A stretch of 64,000 nucleotides of DNA, from contig NZ_WODA01000003.1 of the NCBI RefSeq assembly GCF_009729855.1, positions 53,367 through 117,366 of the forward strand, given 5' to 3'. This stretch comes from Agromyces luteolus. Lineage in GTDB: Bacteria; Actinomycetota; Actinomycetes; Actinomycetales; Microbacteriaceae. The notes under the pieces were generated by a model. It made no database searches and was not told the DNA's origin. It was given only the letters and a program-made list of their open reading frames with translations. Shown in pieces: positions 45,518-54,086 of this stretch (positions are counted from its first letter, which is position 1; every line of letters starts with the position of its first letter). A program made the translations under genes and the position numbers.

Positions 45518-46168
45518 TCACCCCCGAAGTGGGGCGACTCCGTCGCCGGGTCCGCCGTGGCGGCCGCGGAGCCGCCCACCGCTCTCCTGCAGGTAGCAGA
45601 CGCCGCAGAGCGACTCGTACGCCACCTCGGCGCCGTCGATCGCGACCTGGTCGCCGTCGAAGATGTACCGGCCGCCGACCCGGCGGCCGTTGAAGATCGC
45701 CTTCCTGCCGCATCGGCAGATCGTCTTGAGCTCCTCGAGGCTGTGGGCGACCTCGAGGAGGCGCCTGCTGCCGCCGAACGCGACGGTCTGGAAGTCGGTT
45801 CGGATTCCGTAGGCGAGGACCGGGATGTCGTCGAGCAGTGCGATCCGCAGCAGGTCGTCGACCTGATCGCCCGTGAGGAACTGCGCCTCGTCGACCAGCA
45901 GGCAGCTCACGTCGCGCCCGTGCGTCTCGATCACCGGGGTGCGGTGCCGCTGGAACACGTCGAGCACCTGGTCGTCGGGCGCGATCGTGAAGTCGACCTC
46001 GCGCACCACGCCCAGCCTCGAGACGATGTCGCGGTCGCCCTTGGTGTCGACCGCCGGCTTCGCGAGCAGCACCCGATGCCCGCGCTCCTCGTAGTTGAAG
46101 GCGGCCTGGAGCAGCGCGGTCGACTTGCCCGAGTTCATCGCGCCGTACCGGAAGTAGAGCTTGGCCAC
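45518..46168 (-). CDS. tdk: Thymidine kinase
   Basis: Phosphorylates thymidine in nucleoside salvage. The 216-residue protein shows Walker A FRYGAMNSGKSTALLQ, Walker B LLVDEAQFL, the lasso region GIRTDFQTVAFGGSRRLLEVAH, and zinc ligands CRCG and CGVC, all type II features. Its GTG start shares one base with the preceding regulator's stop (TAGTG), so it is the last gene of a two-component operon, an unexpected context. The last 20 residues are a Gly/Arg tail. Confidence 0.95.
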   Translation of the reverse strand: MAKLYFRYGAMNSGKSTALLQAAFNYEERGHRVLLAKPAVDTKGDRDIVSRLGVVREVDFTIAPDDQVLDVFQRHRTPVIETHGRDVSCLLVDEAQFLTGDQVDDLLRIALLDDIPVLAYGIRTDFQTVAFGGSRRLLEVAHSLEELKTICRCGRKAIFNGRRVGGRYIFDGDQVAIDGAEVAYESLCGVCYLQESGGRLRGRHGGPGDGVAPLRG

Positions 46169-46848
46169 TACTCGAGCATCCCGTCCTCCGCCGCCCGGCG
46201 GATCAATTCGGCCCGTCGGCCGGCCGGCCGGCCGACCCTGGCGTACTTGTCGCGAGCCCGGCGGAGGTAGGTCTTCGCGGTCTCGTAGCCGACGTCCATG
46301 GTCGCGGCGACGTCGGCGGTCGACATCCCCTGCACGTAGAGCCCGACGGCGCGCCGCTCCGCGGCGCTCAGCGCGGCCTCGGGCGGGGCGGCGACCGCGA
46401 GCCCCGCATCGGCCGCGTCGGCGGAGCCGGACGGACGGTTCGATGCCCTCGGCACCCGCTCGCCCCGCAGCGCACGCCTCGCCGCCGCCATCACGTCCTC
46501 CACCGGCAGGGTCTTCGAGACGAAGGCATCCGCACCGGCGGCGAGGCAGCGCTCGCGCGACGCGTCGTCGTCGAGCGCCGTCACCACGACGACGATCGCG
46601 CCGGCGGCCCGACAGGCGCGGATCCGCGACTCGATGGAGACCGAGTCGCCGAGCTGGAGGTCCATGAGCACGAGGTCGACGGGGAAGTCGGGATGGCGGA
46701 TGAGGTCGAGCCACAGCGTCGTGCGGACGACGACGCGCAGGTCGGGCGCGTGCTCGGCGATCCAACTGGCGATGCCGTCGACGATGACGGCGTGGTCGTC
46801 GAGGATCGCGACCCTGACGACCTCGTCGGCGTCGGGCTCAGGCGTCAT
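46168..46848 (-). CDS. LuxR-type response regulator
   Basis: A 226-residue regulator: receiver domain with VAILDDHAVIVDGI and phosphoacceptor Asp in DLVLMDLQLGDS, switch region VVVVTALDDDAS, and a Lys in FVSKTLPVEDV. The LuxR-type output domain is SAAERRAVGLYVQGMSTADV then AKTYLRRARDKYARVGRPAGRR. The ATG at 46848 overlaps the preceding gene by 11 nt; a longer frame is ignored. It is the target of the kinase genes upstream. Confidence 0.9.
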   Translation of the reverse strand: MTPEPDADEVVRVAILDDHAVIVDGIASWIAEHAPDLRVVVRTTLWLDLIRHPDFPVDLVLMDLQLGDSVSIESRIRACRAAGAIVVVVTALDDDASRERCLAAGADAFVSKTLPVEDVMAAARRALRGERVPRASNRPSGSADAADAGLAVAAPPEAALSAAERRAVGLYVQGMSTADVAATMDVGYETAKTYLRRARDKYARVGRPAGRRAELIRRAAEDGMLE

Positions 46849-47983
46849 ATCGGAACTCCACCCGCACATTCTCTCGCGTGATCTCGAGATCGCCGCGCAC
46901 TCCGACCGCACGCGCCACCGCGAGGAACCGCTCGACCTCCCGCCGTGACGGGGACGCGCTCCCCGCGGCGGCCACGACGTCGATGCGCACGATCTCGCCG
47001 CCGCCCTCCGCTGCGACCGCGATCCGGATCGACTCCGAACGCTCGGCGCTGCTCAGCCAGGACAGCAGGGCGGTGAGCGGCGGTCGCTGCTCGCTGCGGA
47101 GCCGCGCCGCCGTGGCGGCGGGATCGTCCACGGCGATCGGCACCTGGCGTGCCGCCCCGATGGACGAGGCGAGGTCGTCGAGCCAGGTGGACTCGATCCC
47201 TGCCTTCAGCGCGCGGCGGAGCATCTCCGCGAGTTCGCGGGCCCGGTCGGCGTCGGCCACGCTGATCCGCTCGGCGCTCATCACGGCCGCGAGGAAGGGC
47301 AGCACCTCCCTGCTCAGCACCGACACGCGGCCCTGCTGCACGGAGCGGACGATGCCGGCGCGGACGCCGCCGTCGCGCTCGAGCGCGATCGCGTTCGCCT
47401 CGCGCTGCCACGCGAGGCTCTCGCGCACGATGGTCGCCGAGTACGCCGCCCCCGCAGCGGAGAGGGCGAGCACCGCGACCGAGTTCACGGCGATGAGCGC
47501 GGCGGCGTTGGCCTGCGTCGCGCTCGCCCCGGCCGAACCGATCGCGAGGATCGCGAGGACGGCCGCGGCCACCGTGCCGGCCGCGAGCAGCGAGATCCAG
47601 GTGCTGAACGGCGCGAGTGAGAGGATCAGCACGCCCACGACGAGCGGCCCGTAGTCGTCGTACAGGTACCGGTTCGCGCCGACCGTGCTCACGTACTCCG
47701 CGATCGCGGCGCCGACCGCCAGCGCGACCGCGAACCAGAGCCGGTCGACGGTGAACGGCGCCCGCGCCGGGAGCGCCGACACCGTCGCCACGGCGCCCGC
47801 GGCGACCACGAACAGGATTCCGGCGAACGCGGCGACCGGCGATCCGACCTCGCTCCAGTGCCAGGCGGTCAGTCCGATCGACGTCGCCGCGGAGAGGATC
47901 GAGCCGATGAGCACGAGCGGGGCCGCCGCGACGCCGCCGATCGGGTCGACCTCCTGCTGCGTGAGGCGGAGTGCGGTGCTCAT
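46838..47983 (-). CDS. Kinase-like membrane protein lacking catalytic boxes
   Basis: A 381-residue protein with six to seven helices (about 20-190) and a cytosolic part. It stands between a full histidine kinase and a response regulator and has the same overall shape, but I find no phosphoacceptor His box and no N or G box; the cytosolic part reads ARELAEMLRRALKAGIESTWL and LLSWLSSAERSESIRIAV. It may be a degenerate kinase acting as a sensor or an antagonist of its partner. The ATG overlaps the kinase stop by 4 nt. Confidence 0.8.
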   Translation of the reverse strand: MSTALRLTQQEVDPIGGVAAAPLVLIGSILSAATSIGLTAWHWSEVGSPVAAFAGILFVVAAGAVATVSALPARAPFTVDRLWFAVALAVGAAIAEYVSTVGANRYLYDDYGPLVVGVLILSLAPFSTWISLLAAGTVAAAVLAILAIGSAGASATQANAAALIAVNSVAVLALSAAGAAYSATIVRESLAWQREANAIALERDGGVRAGIVRSVQQGRVSVLSREVLPFLAAVMSAERISVADADRARELAEMLRRALKAGIESTWLDDLASSIGAARQVPIAVDDPAATAARLRSEQRPPLTALLSWLSSAERSESIRIAVAAEGGGEIVRIDVVAAAGSASPSRREVERFLAVARAVGVRGDLEITRENVRVEFRYDA

Positions 47984-49311
47984 TCGCCGCCCTCCGGCAC
48001 CGCGAGCATGACGGTGGTGCCGACGCCCGGGCGCGACCAGATCCGCGCGCGACCGCCCTCCTGCTCGATCCGGCCCCTGATGGAGGTGCGGAGGCCGATG
48101 CGATCGTCGGGGACGCGCTCAGGGTCGAATCCGCGACCGTCGTCGACGACCACGATCGTGACCTCGCCGTCGGCACGACCGAGCGCGACTTCGACGTCGT
48201 CGACGCCGGCGTGCCTGGCGACGTTCATGAGGCACTGCGCGACCGCGGCCTCGATCGCGGCGCGGCGCCGGGGACCGACCGCGGCGAGGACGTCCGGGGC
48301 ACCCGACACGTTCACCGCCAGGCCGGCGTCGCGCGCGACCCCGAACGCGTCGGCGAGTGGCGCGGTACCCGTCGGGGCCGCGACGGTGGTCGTCGGCCCG
48401 CCTCGGCCGGCACGGAGCGGATCACCCTCCGCGTGCGCGGATCCGTCGCGCGTCCCGAGCGACGCGCCGGCGGCCGCGTTCGCACCCCCCGGCCCGGTGC
48501 GCGCTCCGGATGCCTCGGCCTCCTCCGCGTGCTCCGTCGCCCAGTCGCGCCCGACGATGAGCGAGAGGTCGTGGCTGATGGCGGTGCGCAGCCGCTCGTC
48601 GACCGGCCCGGAGCCGGACGCGGCGATCGCGACGAGGTGGCTCAGCGCCGTGTCGTGCAGGCGGGCGATCGCGCGCAGCTCGTAGTCGTGGCGGATGACG
48701 AGCTCGCGGGTCTGCTGGCTGGCCCGGTGCAGCGCGGTCTCGCGGCGGGCGTCGCTGCGCGTCATCGCGTCGTAGACCCGTGTGATCACCACGATGCCGA
48801 GCGCGGCGGCGGCTGCGGCGTTGGGAGCCCAGGCGGCGCCGGCGGCCGTCGCGCCGAGGAATGCGGCCGCCTCGCCGAGGCCCCAGCCGAGCGTCGCCCA
48901 GGCGATCGCGATCCGGGAACCGACGCCGGCGCCGCCGACGAGGAGCAGCGCGGTCCGGGGCATGGCGAGCAGTGCGTTGTTCGTCGTCTCGAAGCCGTTG
49001 CCCGGGGCCATCACGAGCACGGTCAGCCCGTACACGACCGCCGTGCCGCCGAGCAGGTACACCACCGTGAGGGTCACGCTCGGATGAAATGCCACGAGCG
49101 CGAAGAGCGCGGCCTGGACCCCGACCAGCACGAAGGCCGCGATCGCCGCCTGCCGGTCCGGCCCGATCTCCCCCACGGGCTCGACGACGATCGACGCGAC
49201 CGCGATGACCATGGCCGACGCGAGGCACACCGCGCCCGCCGCGTGCCCGGCGCTCGCGAGCGCCCGGCTCAGGGACGCCTTCGCGAGGTGCTCGGGCAGG
49301 CCCAGGGTCAT
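47980..49311 (-). CDS. Sensor histidine kinase
   Basis: A 443-residue membrane kinase. Six hydrophobic helices (about 20-185) precede a coiled region and RAIARLHDTALSHLVAIA, a HisKA_3-like box with the phosphoacceptor His. An Ala/Gly/Thr-rich insert (about 265-320) separates it from the ATPase part: N box AVAQCLMNVARHAGV, VVVDDGRGFDPERV, and IGLRTSIRGRIEQEGG. GGAG stands 6 nt before the ATG. It is the first gene of kinase - kinase-like - regulator - tdk, all overlapping. Confidence 0.9.
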   Translation of the reverse strand: MTLGLPEHLAKASLSRALASAGHAAGAVCLASAMVIAVASIVVEPVGEIGPDRQAAIAAFVLVGVQAALFALVAFHPSVTLTVVYLLGGTAVVYGLTVLVMAPGNGFETTNNALLAMPRTALLLVGGAGVGSRIAIAWATLGWGLGEAAAFLGATAAGAAWAPNAAAAAALGIVVITRVYDAMTRSDARRETALHRASQQTRELVIRHDYELRAIARLHDTALSHLVAIAASGSGPVDERLRTAISHDLSLIVGRDWATEHAEEAEASGARTGPGGANAAAGASLGTRDGSAHAEGDPLRAGRGGPTTTVAAPTGTAPLADAFGVARDAGLAVNVSGAPDVLAAVGPRRRAAIEAAVAQCLMNVARHAGVDDVEVALGRADGEVTIVVVDDGRGFDPERVPDDRIGLRTSIRGRIEQEGGRARIWSRPGVGTTVMLAVPEGGE

Positions 49312-49352
49312 GTGTGCTCCGATCCGGCCGTCGGGGAAACGGCACTGGCCGG

Positions 49353-49358
49353 ATTATC
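49353..49358 (-). promoter_or_regulatory. Extended -10 box of the kinase operon
   Basis: TGCGATAAT on the minus strand gives a GATAAT box with an upstream TGC, about 41 nt before the kinase ATG. Confidence 0.5.
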
Positions 49359-49400
49359 GCAGTTCGGCGGTCGATCGACCCAGTCGACGGCATCGCGACC

Positions 49401-51497
49401 TCAGAACAGCATCGCAGGTGCTGCGGCCTCCACCACGGGAGGCCCGGACGACCGATCGGCGGCACGGGACCGCACGCCGCCGGTGACGACGTCCTCCCGA
49501 CCGCGCTCCAGACGGTGCGCGCGCATGAGCGGCCGGATGCGCTCGGCGAGCCACGCGCGGTACTCCTTCGGTGCGTACGCCGCGGTTCCGGGGAACATCG
49601 CTCGGTACTTCGGAACGAGCTCCGGATGCTCGCGCGCGAGCCACGCGAAGAACCACGGTTTGACGGAACCGCGCAGGTGGAGGGCGGAGTACACGACGCT
49701 CGTCGCACCGGCCTCCTTCGCGCGGCGCAGGGCGTCGTCGAGGTGCGCCCTCGTGTCGGTGAGGAACGGGAGGATCGGCATCAGGAACACGGTGCAGTCG
49801 AACCCGGCGTCGCGCACCGCCCTCACGGTCGCGAGCCGCGCCGCCGTGGTCGGCGTGCCGGGTTCGATCGAGCGCTGCAGTTCGTCGTCGTACACCGCGA
49901 TCGACATCGCGAGATCGACCGACACGTGCTCGCGGGCGCCGGCCAGCAACGGCAGGTCGCGGCGGAGGAGCGTGCCCTTCGTCAGCACGCTGAACGGCGT
50001 GCCGCTGCCGGCCAGCGCCTCGATGATGCCCGGCATGAGCGCGTAGCGGCCCTCTGCGCGTTGGTAGGGGTCGGTGTTCGTGCCGAGCGCGACGGGTTCG
50101 TGCCGCCACGAGGGCCGGGCGAGCTCGCGCCGGAGCACCTCGGCCACGTTGACCTTCACGACCAACTCCCGGTCGAAGTCGTTGCCCGCGCTCAGGTCGA
50201 GGTACTCGTGGGTGGGCCGAGCAAAGCAATTGTGGCTGACCACGCCGTTCGCGACGAAGTCCTCGGTGCTCGTCGTGATGTCGAGCATCTCGATCTCGGT
50301 GCCGAGCGGTTCGACGGCGACGACGCGCAGATCAGCGTGCGTCTTGACCATCGCTCCGAGGATCGAGCGCTTGCGGAGGATCGCTGGGTCGGCGATTTCG
50401 AAGAATCGCTGTCGAGCCGCCACTCCTCCGCGTAGGCGAACACTTCGAACACCGTTCGTCGCCGGACCCTCCACCACGGCATCGAACCCGAACGTCTCGA
50501 GCGACGTCACCGTCGCGTCGATCATGCGGATGTCGTTGTTGGAGATTCGGAGGGTGCCACGCGAATTCGACCCCTCGGCATCGAAGATGCCGGCGAGGAA
50601 TCCGGCGTGCCAGGCTCCGCTCGAGTCGGCCGGCCACTCGATGAGCTCGGTGATCCGCGAATGGTCGGCCCGACGGCTCGTCCGAATCGCCCTCATCGGG
50701 CGTCTCGTCGTACTCCCCGTCGAGAATTCGAACGTAGAGGTCGCCACTCCGAACCCGAGCAAGTACTCGCGACTCCGATCGAGTGCCTCGGCATCCGCCA
50801 GCGCAAGACGGAAGCGATACGCGCGGTAGGACTGACCCGGCCTCCCGGTACGCGGATAATCTCGTTCGAGCAGCATCCCATCGCCGCGAATCATCCCGGT
50901 CAGGTAGCCCAGACGATATTCCTCCGTCGGCTCGACGTCCGGCCGCGGAGTTCCACTACCGAACCCGATGAGCGAATTGCCGGTGGTGAGATAGGGACGA
51001 CGATTCGCACCCTGCATCGCGCCGGTGACGTGCTTCCACCCGCGTTCGGTCAAGAAGCGGTGATCTCCACTCGCCACGAGCGTCGTGCCGTCAGCCAAGG
51101 TGATCCGGTAGGCGCGCTTTCGCGTCGACCACTTTGCCAGCACCTTCGATGGCGCATAGCGGCGGTACCCGTCGCGCGCCACCGTACCGACCACCGTGTC
51201 GCCGGGTTCGACATCGCGCAGGGCGCGCACCGATCCGTCCGCCATCGTGATCCGCGTACTCGGATCCAGGCAGTAGACGCACGCGTGACTGCAGCCGCGA
51301 TACGGGTTGATGGTCCATCCGAACGGCACGTAGGACTGCCCCGGCACCCGGTTCAGCGCCGACTTCGCGAGCACCTCGTGGAAGGTCAGGCCGGCGAACT
51401 CGGGGGTCTGCACCGACCGCACGAGGTTGTTCAACCTGGCCAGGCCCGGCAGCGTGCCCTGCTGCTCGACGCCGAGTTCCTGGCCGTTCCACCGCAT
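49401..51497 (-). CDS. Rv2578c-family radical SAM protein containing an intein
   Basis: The precursor is 698 residues; removal of a 348-residue intein (76-423) leaves a 350-residue radical SAM protein. The N-extein has FGWTINPYRGCSHACVY, giving Cys69 and Cys73 of the CxxxCxxC cluster motif. The third cluster Cys is residue 424, the first residue of the C-extein (CFARPTHEYLDL), so no active enzyme can form before splicing. The C-extein continues with LGTNTDPYQRAEGRY, typical of the Rv2578c/SplB-like family. An SOS box lies 9 nt upstream of the ATG at 51497, implying DNA-damage control. The reaction is unknown. Confidence 0.93.
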   Translation of the reverse strand: MRWNGQELGVEQQGTLPGLARLNNLVRSVQTPEFAGLTFHEVLAKSALNRVPGQSYVPFGWTINPYRGCSHACVYCLDPSTRITMADGSVRALRDVEPGDTVVGTVARDGYRRYAPSKVLAKWSTRKRAYRITLADGTTLVASGDHRFLTERGWKHVTGAMQGANRRPYLTTGNSLIGFGSGTPRPDVEPTEEYRLGYLTGMIRGDGMLLERDYPRTGRPGQSYRAYRFRLALADAEALDRSREYLLGFGVATSTFEFSTGSTTRRPMRAIRTSRRADHSRITELIEWPADSSGAWHAGFLAGIFDAEGSNSRGTLRISNNDIRMIDATVTSLETFGFDAVVEGPATNGVRSVRLRGGVAARQRFFEIADPAILRKRSILGAMVKTHADLRVVAVEPLGTEIEMLDITTSTEDFVANGVVSHNCFARPTHEYLDLSAGNDFDRELVVKVNVAEVLRRELARPSWRHEPVALGTNTDPYQRAEGRYALMPGIIEALAGSGTPFSVLTKGTLLRRDLPLLAGAREHVSVDLAMSIAVYDDELQRSIEPGTPTTAARLATVRAVRDAGFDCTVFLMPILPFLTDTRAHLDDALRRAKEAGATSVVYSALHLRGSVKPWFFAWLAREHPELVPKYRAMFPGTAAYAPKEYRAWLAERIRPLMRAHRLERGREDVVTGGVRSRAADRSSGPPVVEAAAPAMLF
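50229..51272 (-). mobile_element. Intein with LAGLIDADG homing endonuclease
   Basis: Splicing blocks in order: A, CLDPSTRITMADGSVRAL with Cys1; B, TLVASGDHRFLTERGW with the conserved His; two LAGLIDADG helices, YRLGYLTGMIRGDG (about 119-132) and WHAGFLAGIFDAEG (about 221-234); F, TEIEMLDITTSTEDFVANG; and G, VVSHN followed by Cys+1. All splicing residues (Cys1, block B His, penultimate His, terminal Asn, Cys+1) are present, and both endonuclease acids are kept, so it looks active. Its DNA is clearly less GC-rich than the exteins, a sign of separate ancestry. Confidence 0.93.
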
Positions 51498-51505
51498 GGC
51501 CTCAT

Positions 51506-51521
51506 TCGAACATACGTTCGA
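51506..51521. promoter_or_regulatory. LexA SOS box
   Basis: TCGAACATACGTTCGA fits the actinobacterial/Bacillus LexA consensus (CGAAC N4 GTTCG) at every defined position, with full dyad symmetry. It lies 9 nt before the radical SAM gene and 67 nt before the divergent VanZ gene, so the former is the likely target. Confidence 0.85.
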
Positions 51522-51576
51522 TGTTCGCGCAAGCGGACGCACCGCCGGCCGACACGTCGCCGCAACGTCTCGCGGC

Positions 51577-51582
51577 TACGCT
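51577..51582 (+). promoter_or_regulatory. -10 box for leaderless VanZ-family mRNA
   Basis: TACGCT ends 6 nt before the ATG at 51589. Confidence 0.55.
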
Positions 51583-51588
51583 GTGGCG

Positions 51589-52116
51589 ATGCCCCGGAGC
51601 CCGGACCCTGACGCGGCGCGCTGGACCGCGCCATCCGCCCCGGGCCCGACGCCGCGCGCGCTCGCCTGGCGGCGCCTGGTCCTCGTCATCGTCGGCATCG
51701 CCTACGGCATCGGCCTGTGGACCGTGCTCTTCTGGCCCGTGCACGTCGACGGCGAGGGCGGGCTGATCCGGGTCGACGGGATCATCGACCTGCTCGCGCG
51801 GATGGGGATGCCCGCCGGCATCCGCTACCCCCTCGTCCAGTCGGGACTGAACGCCGTCCTGTTCCTCCCGTTCGGCGCGCTGTGGGCGGCGTGGTTCCGG
51901 CGCCAGCGACTCCACCTGGTGATCTCGGCGACGGTGCTCGCGTCTGCCGCGAGCCTCGCCGCCGAGATCGCCCAGGCGCGCTACCTCCCCGAGCGCACGT
52001 TCGACCTCCGCGACGTGGTGGCGAACGGCGTCGGCGCCGGCATCGGCGCGCTCATCGTGGTCCTCGCGGCGCGCGTCTCCCCGCCTGAGTCGTCGGCGCG
52101 CCCGACGAACCGATGA
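51589..52116 (+). CDS. VanZ-family membrane protein
   Basis: A 175-residue protein with four helices in the VanZ layout: RLVLVIVGIAYGIGLWTVLFW, a second with GLNAVLFLPFGALWAAWF, a third ending ASLAAEIAQARYLPERTFDLRDVVANGVGAGIGALIV. The QARYLPERTFDLRDVVAN segment is the family hallmark. VanZ proteins of glycopeptide clusters give low teicoplanin resistance, but lone ones like this have no known role. It overlaps the 3' end of the convergent ABC-F gene by 65 bp. Confidence 0.9.
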   Translation: MPRSPDPDAARWTAPSAPGPTPRALAWRRLVLVIVGIAYGIGLWTVLFWPVHVDGEGGLIRVDGIIDLLARMGMPAGIRYPLVQSGLNAVLFLPFGALWAAWFRRQRLHLVISATVLASAASLAAEIAQARYLPERTFDLRDVVANGVGAGIGALIVVLAARVSPPESSARPTNR

Positions 52117-53881
52117 CGACGGATGCCTCGGCCGCACCGAGCGCGCCGAGCGCGCCGAGCTCGAGCTCCTCCCCCTCCCAGCGGCGCCGGAGCCATCGGT
52201 CGTGGCTGGCGACGACCACCGCGCCCGGGAAGCCTCCGAGCGCGTCCTCGAGTTCGCCCGCGAGGGTCAGCGAGAGGTGGTTCGTCGGCTCGTCGAGGAG
52301 GAACACGTGCGGCGGCGCGGCGATGACGAGCGCGAGCGCGAGCCGTCGCTGCTGACCGACCGAGAGTCGTCCGACGGGGCGGTCCAGGTCGCGCGGCGAG
52401 AAGAGCCCGAGGCCGTCGAGCGGGACCCGCTCGGCGCGCCGCTCCCCCACGGTCCGGGCGTAGATCGCGCGCGGCGAGGCATCCGGATCGGTGAACCGCA
52501 CGTCCTGCTCCAGCAGGCCGACGCGGAGCCCCCGGCGACGATGCACGGTGCCGTCGTCCGCCTCGAGGCGTCCGGCCAGCACGGCGAGGAGCGTCGACTT
52601 GCCCGCCCCGTTCGCGCCGGTCACGAGCAGCCGTGTCCCCGGCGTCACCCGGAGCGCGGGGACGTCGAGCCGACCGCGCACCGAGACGTCCGACAGGTGC
52701 AGGAGCAGCCCGGACTCCTCGGGCAGCGCGTTCGCCCCCGCGGGGATCCCCGAGAAGGCGAGCGGCGCCGGCGGACGCGCGACCTGCGTGCGCTCCAGCT
52801 CGCCGAGCCGGACCTCCGCGTTCCGCACCCGTCGTGAGACCGCCTGCTCGACGCCCTCGCGCTTGAAGTGCTTGAGGAACTTGTCGTTGTCGGTCGCGGC
52901 TCGCCCGTGTGCCACGGTCCGTGCGGTCTCGGCGACCGCGAGCCGCAGCCGCCTCAGCTCGGACTGCTCCTGCTCGTGCTGGCGGCGCCAGCGCTCGCGC
53001 TCATCGGCGCGCACCGCGAGGTAGTCGGTGAACGAGCCGCCGAAGGCGGTGCCGGCGGATGCCGCGAGCGCCGCGTCCCGTCCGGCGGAGACGGACGCAC
53101 CCGAGCCCGCGCGTGCGAGCGCGACCGCCCCGCCTCGGCCCGGATCGAGGTCGAGCAGCCCGGTGGCCACCCGGTCGAGGAACTCGCGGTCGTGACTGGC
53201 GAACGCGACCGGGCCCCGCCAGGCGCGCAGTCGCTCCTCCAGGAATGCGGCGGCGTCGTCGTCGAGGTGGTTCGTCGGCTCGTCGAGCAGCAGCGCCTCG
53301 GGCGCCGACAGGAGCAGGGCCGCGAGCGCGAATCGGCTGCGCTGCCCGCCGGACAGCTCGTCGATCCGACGGCGGCGGCCGAGGCCGCCGACTCCGAGTC
53401 CGTCGAGGAGCTCGTCGCGCCGTCGCTCGACGGACCAGACGTCGGCGCGCTCGGCGGCGTCGAGGGCACGGGCGAAGCGCTCCGCCGCGACGTCCGGGGA
53501 TCGGTCGACGCCGGCGTCGCTCGCGTCGTCGGCGAGCGCGCGCGCCGCGGCGTCGAGCTCGCGTTCGATCGCACGGACCTCGGCGATGGCCGCGTCGATC
53601 ACGTCGTCGACGCGATCGCCCGGTGCGAACGGCAGCTCCTGCGAGAGCAGCCGCGTCCGGAGGGGTCGCACGATCCGGCCCTGCGTCTCGGCGCCGGGGA
53701 GCTCGTCGCCGCCCAGCAGGCGGAGGAGCGTGGACTTGCCGGCGCCGTTCTCGCCGATGAGCCCGAGCCGGTGGCCCGGGGCGACGGCGAGGCCGAGGTC
53801 GGCGACGACACGGCGGTCGCCGAAGGCGACGGAGAGGAGGTCGCCGCTGAGATGGGTGGAATGGGTGACGGTCACAGGCAT
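52052..53881 (-). CDS. ABC-F ATPase (ribosome protection/translation factor)
   Basis: A 609-residue soluble protein with two ABC domains and no membrane segment. Domain 1: Walker A LIGENGAGKSTLL, signature ELSGGQRSRFALAALLL, Walker B ALLLDEPTNHLDD. The linker (about 320-400) is charged and helical. Domain 2: VTGANGAGKSTLL, RLSVGQQRRLALALVI and VFLLDEPTNHLS. The family binds the ribosomal E site; relatives act in antibiotic protection or translation. The long structured leader suggests induction. The ATG at 53881 is after about 250 nt of untranslated sequence, and the 3' end overlaps vanZ-like gene. Which antibiotic, if any, is unknown. Confidence 0.93.
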   Translation of the reverse strand: MPVTVTHSTHLSGDLLSVAFGDRRVVADLGLAVAPGHRLGLIGENGAGKSTLLRLLGGDELPGAETQGRIVRPLRTRLLSQELPFAPGDRVDDVIDAAIAEVRAIERELDAAARALADDASDAGVDRSPDVAAERFARALDAAERADVWSVERRRDELLDGLGVGGLGRRRRIDELSGGQRSRFALAALLLSAPEALLLDEPTNHLDDDAAAFLEERLRAWRGPVAFASHDREFLDRVATGLLDLDPGRGGAVALARAGSGASVSAGRDAALAASAGTAFGGSFTDYLAVRADERERWRRQHEQEQSELRRLRLAVAETARTVAHGRAATDNDKFLKHFKREGVEQAVSRRVRNAEVRLGELERTQVARPPAPLAFSGIPAGANALPEESGLLLHLSDVSVRGRLDVPALRVTPGTRLLVTGANGAGKSTLLAVLAGRLEADDGTVHRRRGLRVGLLEQDVRFTDPDASPRAIYARTVGERRAERVPLDGLGLFSPRDLDRPVGRLSVGQQRRLALALVIAAPPHVFLLDEPTNHLSLTLAGELEDALGGFPGAVVVASHDRWLRRRWEGEELELGALGALGAAEASVVIGSSGAPTTQAGRRAPRGPR

Positions 53882-54086
53882 GTGGAAGGGATCCCTTCGC
53901 GAGATGCCCCCGGGCCGTGGGCGGGCGCCCGCGCGCTTCGGCGAGCACGGACGACCGCGTCGACCGGCGGTCGTCGCGCGAGAGCGGCGACGACGGCCCG
54001 GGAGCGAGGTGGATCCCGCCGGGCATGTGCCGTCGTCGAGGCGAGCGCGAACACGGTCGCGATCAGTGCTGGAGCGCACACCCCGG

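Noticed and set aside
53872..54081. Candidate 69-residue leader peptide before the ABC-F gene
   Set aside because: No ribosome site, Arg/Ala-rich composition, and it runs past the ABC-F start in another frame; not supportable as a gene.
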